DNA from: Plectrocnemia conspersa
Lineage: Eukaryota; Arthropoda; Insecta; Trichoptera; Polycentropodidae
Assembly (NCBI GenBank): GCA_009617715.1
Contig: VTFK01000006.1
Location: forward strand, 1,426,001 to 1,490,000
DNA length: 64,000 nt
Reading direction: 5' to 3'
Shown here one piece after another: positions 57,470-64,000 of this stretch. A program made the position numbers and the translations under genes. Under the pieces are notes generated by a model that was not told the DNA's origin, made no database searches, and was given only the letters and a program-made list of their open reading frames with translations. Each line of letters starts with the position of its first letter. Within the stretch, counting starts at the first letter, position 1.

Positions 57470-57745
57470 TTACTAACCGCCATTTGGAAACTATATGGCG
57501 GTTCAGGCTGACTAACGAATAAGCTAAATTATTCACAAGATCTATTTATTTTTAGAACAGTGGCGGTTTAGGCAAACGAATGTAAAAAAAAACACCTTTT
57601 TAATTGATATCTCTTTTATTGATTTAAAATTAGATAAATTTCTGTATGTAAGTGCACACAAAGTTTTTTTTATTTTGTAGGGGTCCTTATTATTGAAACT
57701 CGCGTAATTATTGTGACCAAAAATAATCATTCATCAATAATAATA
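57470..57745. repeat. Family B copy, target of the hAT insertion
   Basis: An 8-bp stem ACCGCCAT/ATGGCGGT (57476-57502), then TTCAGGCTGACTAACGAATAAG and AGATCTATTTATTTTTAGAACA, as in the 59.3-60.1 kb array. The hAT element at 57754 lies just to the right. Confidence 0.65.
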
Positions 57746-57753
57746 AACTAGAC

Positions 57754-59215
<1,462 letters not shown>

Positions 59216-59223
59216 AACTAGAC

Positions 59224-60085
59224 AATAGCGCGATCACACAAAGGCTCTCGGTACGACTAGTTTTAGAGGCTTTCCCCCATAAATAACACGCAAGGATTCT
59301 CCGGTGCATTGAATGAATATTTCTTTGTTACGAAACGATCACGGGAAACAATATATCACCGGAAGACAAATAGTACCGTAGGCCAAAATATTACAAAAAA
59401 TATATTTTTAAAACAAGTTTGTGTCAATATGATTAAAGCTACGATAATTATCGTCTCCTCAAAAACCCACATAAATGAACATAAAATGTAAAAAAGATTT
59501 TTTATCTTTTTTCTTAATATTTTTTAATACCAGTAATTTTAAAAGATCAGTATGATTAACATACTAAGCTGAACTATTCACAATATCTATTTTTAGAACA
59601 AATTTCGTGTTTATATGATTAAAATCAAGAGAGTTATCGTAAATAAAAAAACACTTTTAATTTTTACTATTTCTAAACTTTATTTTTTATATTTTTTCTC
59701 TGAGATTGCTATTTTTTATATTTTTAATAGCTGCGATTTCAAAACAAAATGGCGGATAATTTTTTGGATTGATTTTTTATTTTATTTTAATTTATATTTC
59801 CAAACGTTTTTGACTTAATGCATGATTTTTAATGGCGGCCATTTTGTAACAAGATGGCGGATCAAGCTGACCAACGAACTGAGCTAAACTATTCATAAGA
59901 TCTATTCTTAGAACAAGTTTCATGTCGATATGATTAAAACTACCATAATTATCGTTTTTTCAAAACCCACATAAATGAACAAAAAATGTAAAAATTCAAT
60001 TATAAATTTATTTTTATAGATTTGTATTTTTTTAAAACAAAATGCTGGATCAGACTGGCTAACTGACTTAAAATGACATTGTAAT
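59224..60085 (+). repeat. Family B array
   Basis: At least three iterations of TTAGAACAAGTTT(C)...ATATGATTAAA(A/G)CTAC...ATAATTATCGT (landmarks near 59429, 59617 and 59930), with CCCACATAAATGAACA(A/T)AAAATG following two of them. GGCGGCCATTTTGTAACAAG and ATGGCGGATCAAGCTGACCA occur at about 59833-59872, and a variant near 60035. Unit spacing is irregular (about 190 and 310 bp). Confidence 0.7.
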
Positions 60086-60585
60086 AGTTAGTATAAATAG
60101 ATTTTTGGTTAGCATACATAGCTTTTATTAGTCAGTATAAATATTGTAAGATCAGTATTTATTTTAAATAATCTAATGGAGGTTCAAAAAATATAATTAG
60201 TTTTAGAAATTTCATTGGGTTAGGTTTGAGAATATTTGTTTATACTATTTCAAATGCAATTTAGAAAAAAATTAAAATGAAACAATTTGTATACTTGAGT
60301 GACTAGTGCCGCTCCAAAATCCATGGTCCTTTATGTGCCTTTATTTTGTTTCAAAATATTTGTCTTTTTATCTATATTTATTATCCATTTGTTAATAGTT
60401 GACTATTAATTGTTATTATTAACTAATAATTAAATAGTATTTTACAGCCTAATTAATTGATTTTTTGCACTAATTGGTTTAATAAATTAATATCGGTAAA
60501 CACCGAGAAAAAAATTACGAATTTCTTTAAATATTCGAATACTGATGAAGTTTTTACGCTTTAGATTTGTATGTATATATTGTGA
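60086..60585. other. AT-rich stretch with a short family A-like phrase
   Basis: TTAGAAATTTCATTGGGTTAGGTTTGAG near 60202-60230 resembles the family A long arm. Nothing else recognised. Confidence 0.4.
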
Positions 60586-60690
60586 ATATGTAATTATATC
60601 GATAATATCATAGCTAAGTCATGTTTATTGAGTTGAGAGTCGTGGGTTCGAATCCTACATGAATCAATTTCATAAATAAATAACGAGCCA
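60586..60690 (+). mobile_element. SINE-like fragment with a perfect B box
   Basis: GAGTCGTGGGTTCGAATCCTACATG contains a perfect RNA polymerase III B box, preceded about 35 bp upstream by a weak A-box-like CATAGCTAAGTCATG. The arm sequence does not fold as a full tRNA, so a tRNA-derived SINE head is more likely than a tRNA gene. Confidence 0.5.
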
Positions 60691-61339
60691 TGCCATTAAG
60701 AATGCAACAATAAAAAAACAAACAATATTTGCATAATAAAAAAATTATCGCATCGTCGCTAGATGGCATATAAAAGAATACCGATCCATGTTATCATCTC
60801 TCTTTCGATTCTTTCTGTGAAACTACTCCTGTTGTAAATATAAAAAGAGAATAAGCTAAAAACTGTATTTTGATTCATTGATCTCATACTAAACAGTGCA
60901 ATATCATGCTCTGAAAAATTGCAATTTTGAACTTGTCAACTTATTCACGCCTATCACGGATGTGCCTGATAATGCTTATGTAATAAATGAGACTCTTATA
61001 TTCATATCTTTGCGTCTTATAAGTTATTTTTTGTGTGTTCCCGGTTCAAATAGAGACAATACAGCTCTAGGAACATCAGTATCTATTCATACATTTAACA
61101 TGTATTTTAAATCAATTAAGACTTCATGTAATAATCTGATAGTTGATAGTCTTAAATGATAAAAAAGTCGCCCATCCAATATTTTCAAATTTAATCTATG
61201 TATGTTTATATGTTTTGAATCTCGTATTTCTGCTGCATCGCTGATTTTAACTAGATTTATCTAGGATTTAAAAAATATATATAAGCACTAATTTGTGCCA
61301 CATACACGCACATGCTAAAATGGGTTTGATTCCATTTCG
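60691..61339. other. AT-rich non-coding stretch
   Basis: A plus-strand frame at 60896-61159 (87 codons) has no recognisable domain. Nothing else recognised. Confidence 0.45.
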
Positions 61340-62440
61340 GTGAAAGTATCAGCCGACTTTTCGAGCGTTTTAGAAACAAGCAGCTCGCCTCTCTCTCTCT
61401 CAAGCGAATTTATATAAGAAAATATTCCACTCAAAGACGCCGGCCGCGGGTTGGCTAGCTTATGTTATAGCTGTTTTTTCCTCTCTTCAATAACTCTTTT
61501 GATAGATCGCAAGAACTAGACGTAGGAGTCTGATATTTTGACAGGATATACTCCTTGTCATAAGCGTTTTTTGGATAGAACCTTTTGCGGTTACGTGCCT
61601 TGAGTTGCGTACCAGAAACCAGAATGGCGATAGAGAGAGAGGGATAGAGCTCGGCGTTGCATGCAAGAACCGCCGATACCAAGGAGACCATTGCGGTCTC
61701 CAGCGCGTGTGGGCAACATTGACGTGGTACGGCTCTCAGAATGAAACAGCACAAGCGCCGAAGTAAACAGCTCTGTTGTACGGGCTGGAATGGCTCGGCA
61801 GCGCCTCCATGGCCAGAGGCTATGCTGTGTTTGTGTGCCTCGTTCGAGTGAAACTCAGCAGCTCTCTTCAGCTGAAACGCGTTTCAATTGCGTCATTGCT
61901 TATAGCAGATCATCGTTGCTTTAAATTATTTTCATACAATAACGAAATCCTGATAAAAATATCTGTCTACCCTGATACTTAACTTTTCCCATAGTTCGTA
62001 ACACATCATTGTCTTCAGCGAAGCGTCGTCATGGGAAAAACTTTTCGTTTGAATCAATTCTCGACAGAGCTGCTTGCTTGCGAAGCAGCAGCAGCAAGCA
62101 AGGATTGCGATAGTGTTTTTTTTTATGCTGTTCGCAGTCCCAAGCAGCTCTTGATCGGCCTTGGGTCGGGTGCTAAAAAACTTGCAGGTCTTATTAATAA
62201 TATCAGAGAAGTCCAATTCGGTCCTGCACTTTTCTAATTTCGCCGGCAGTTTGCGCGTTCGTAGAAATTCGAATTTGGAATTTCACATCTGGCGGGCGGC
62301 TGCGCGCCAACTTAATTTGAAAACTTGAGTCCGTCCGGAATATCGATGCTCTCTCTCTTTATCCATCTCTCTGTGTGTGCAGCTGCTTCGTATGTCCATT
62401 ATCATTATTGTAAATGGTCACTTGTCTTATGGACTGCGTG
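61340..62440. promoter_or_regulatory. Large GC-richer island with inverted repeats
   Basis: Longest GC-richer block of the window. It has CTCTCTCT runs (61392 and 62348), a GAGAGAGAGGGA run near 61632, a 9-bp hairpin CTTGCTTGC (62073-62081 with 62094-62102) and, around it, 10-bp inverted arms GAGCTGCTTG (62067-62076) and CAAGCAGCTC (62141-62150). Frames on both strands (61455-61754 minus, 61776-61982 plus, 61932-62216 minus, 62031-62237 plus) look neither conserved nor domain-bearing to me. It may be an unrecognised transposable element or a regulatory island. Confidence 0.35.
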
Positions 62441-62499
62441 AATGAAGCTTATTCCTTACTATATTTTAGTTTTTTTTGAGCATACATGTATATCTGTAT

Positions 62500-63140
62500 A
62501 TCTATTCACTGCCCATCACATGCCCCCCCCTCCTGGAAAAATCTGAAATGACGTCCCTGTTTCTAAACCAGAAATTCTCGGGTTATCCCTCAAAGAATAT
62601 CTAAATAAAACAGTCTCGAATCAATCCCGAAAATATTTTTTAAAATATATCATTTATTTTCATACATGAAAGGTATATTTTCACTAATGAAGCCTAAAAA
62701 TATTTTCACCAGTAAATATATTTCTACTAGCAAAAATGTAATTTGACTAATAAGCGCTATTGCTCTGAAATATCTTTGAAACTCAATTTGACAGTTGTGA
62801 AACGCCTATTTTCTGTTCAAACCAAAACATAAACTAATTATAGTTTTAGAACCTTAATAAGGCCAAGTCCATCTCGGGTGAAATAAGTGGAAGAAGAAGT
62901 ACAGATAGACGTTGCATCTCGCATATTGCTCCAAAGTTAATCTGCACTTGATTTAAAAATATAGCTATTTTTACCGATTTTATACGAAAGTATTGGTTAA
63001 AGTATATTGAAACCGACTTTTGATCAATAGGAGGGCGCAAAAACTGTTTTTTTGCGCTCTCCTATTGGTCAAAATTCGGTTTAGATATGCTTCATTTGAT
63101 TTTCACGTATAGTCGTAATATTGTTACAAAAAGACTCAAT
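62500..63140 (-). repeat. Dispersed family A, inverted copy with collapsed core
   Basis: On the minus strand the order is core, long arm, outer end (CCCGAGAATTTCTGG, then a G-run). The core (63010-63082) keeps only the outermost ~35 bp of each arm, directly joined near GCAAAAACTGTTTTTTTGC. About 80 bp of each arm present at 45.0 and 55.25 kb is missing symmetrically. Confidence 0.8.
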
Positions 63141-63235
63141 TTTCACTGTGACGGCGACTGAATGATTTTATCATTTTGGCTAGACAAATACACTTCATTC
63201 GAAGAAACACTAAACGTCAAATTTTCACGAGCGGT
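63141..63235. other. Spacer, nothing recognised
   Basis: Short sequence between two repeats; no feature seen. Confidence 0.4.
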
Positions 63236-63515
63236 CCTTCGCGAAAATGCCGTCCCCAAGCAAGTGCCGCCCGGGGCGGTCTGCCCCCCTCTAGTTACGC
63301 CGGTCTTATACACTAATTGCCGAAATTCCAGACCTGTATTTTCGAGTTAATAATATTATACAGTTGTAGATTTCTCAATATCTGCTATTGAATCTCTTTT
63401 AAATCAATATGAATAAAAGGTTGTCGTTGCTTTAACACATTGTTAGCAAGAAAGTCGATATAAACAATTACTAAATGAGTCTTTTTAGCAGCAGTAATTA
63501 ATAAAATTAAAAATT
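63236..63515 (+). repeat. Dispersed repeat D, copy 2 (compact)
   Basis: GCGAAAATGCCGTCCCCAAG and GCCCGGGGCGGTC are followed within 60 bp by CGAAATTCCAGA, and then by TGAATCTCTTTTAAATCAAT and ACTAAATGAGTCTTTTTAGC, matching 20498-21150 without its 440-bp internal stretch. Confidence 0.65.
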
Positions 63516-63769
63516 TGAACAGTTTTTAATGCTGTATTATAAAAAAATATAAGTAAAATTATATATGTTTCGAAAATAGTCTATAAAAATAATGAATATT
63601 TGAAAAAAATTTTTTTTAGAAATACAGGAAATTTGACTCTGTAGTGCAAATTTATTGAAGTTTCACTCAGATTCTTGTGTATGAGTTTGTAAAATAGTTT
63701 ATTTTATTTTAATATTTATTATATTTTTAACGGTTTTCTCCCATATTTTTTAAAAATTAGTTACGTTAT
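63516..63769. other. AT-rich spacer, nothing recognised
   Basis: AT-rich filler. Confidence 0.5.
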
Positions 63770-63835
63770 TAGAACAAGTTATGTCGATGATTAAAATTAC
63801 GGCAGTTATCGTGTCCTCAAATTTAGTTATAAAAT
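63770..63835 (+). repeat. Family B fragment
   Basis: AGAACAAGTTATGTCGATGA, AATTACGGCAGTTATCGTGT and CCTCAAATTTAGTTAT match 16685-16738 and the array at 59.4-60.1 kb. Confidence 0.65.
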
Positions 63836-63845
63836 CACATAATTA

Positions 63846-63930
63846 GGAACGGAATAGCGTTGTCCATAACGTCTCAGACTAGTAATTCTGATGTTGCGGG
63901 TTCGAACACCGGAGCGGCACTCAATATTTT
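63846..63930 (+). mobile_element. tRNA-like SINE head at the window edge
   Basis: TAGCGTTGTCCATAACGTCT (A-box-like) is followed about 35 bp later by the B box GGGTTCGAACACC. The B-box stem CGG/CCG is intact but a full cloverleaf is not. A SINE directly after a family B fragment is the simplest reading; a decayed tRNA gene is possible. Confidence 0.5.
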
Positions 63931-64000
63931 ATTTATAAAAAATGCACTATTATTAAAAAAATGACCCAGCTGCTACTGGTTATAAATTATGTTACATATA

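Noticed and set aside
60640..60670. Possible tRNA gene
   Set aside because: A perfect B box is present, but there is no foldable acceptor, D or anticodon arm.

Overview
This window is AT-rich eukaryotic DNA, most likely from an insect or a close arthropod relative. I infer this from the mix of decayed transposons (piggyBac-, Tigger/pogo-, Tc1-, mariner- and ZBED5-like hAT-type), tRNA-derived SINE heads, short CpG-rich islands in which CpG is not depleted, and GAGA-type runs. I could not narrow it to an order or species. I recognise no host protein-coding exon. The coding traces I can support are all broken transposase genes, and the remaining open frames (the longest is 188 codons) look like chance.

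The layout has three layers. The first is a series of roughly twenty GC/CpG-rich islands of about 0.2-1 kb, a few kb apart (near 1.5-2.2, 4.75-5.4, 6.7-7.3, 8.8-9.3, 12.6-13.1, 14.1-14.4, 15.2-15.6, 17.0-17.3, 18.7-19.2, 23.8-24.6, 25.1-26.1, 31.8, 32.8-33.25, 34.2-34.55, 40.1-40.5, 41.1-41.5, 43.7-44.3, 53.0-53.4, 56.0-56.8 and 61.4-62.4 kb). They carry exact CRE octamers, CACGTG E-boxes, GAGA runs, Fox-type palindromes, paired GATA sites and an RFX X-box. The second layer is AT-rich filler. The third is mobile and repetitive DNA, densest at 36.6-39.5, 41.6-49 and 51.6-63.9 kb.

The best-resolved mobile elements can be dated relative to each other. A Tigger/pogo-like element (41988-43090) sits inside a Tc1-like element. 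A second Tigger/pogo copy (46005-48983) is split by a piggyBac-like element (46124-48495) with an intact TTAA duplication, and the first Tigger copy supplies the empty site. Two related hAT elements (3151-3398 and 57754-59215) have perfect 8-bp target duplications. An 858-bp inverted-repeat element with TA flanks (51659-52516) contains a small TTAA-flanked MITE. A dispersed family with a long palindromic core (near 45.0, 55.25 and 63.05 kb) shows both full and collapsed stems.

The observation most worth following is a pair of plus-strand sequences with the form of recursive (ratcheting) splice sites, a polypyrimidine tract then CAG|GTRAGG, at 14619/14620 and 49929/49930. With 64 kb lacking exons and many candidate regulatory islands, this suggests (inference only) that the window lies inside a very long intron of a plus-strand gene. 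A 43-bp motif repeated almost unchanged at 17456 and 31103, with weaker same-strand copies at 11711 and 26843, is unexplained.
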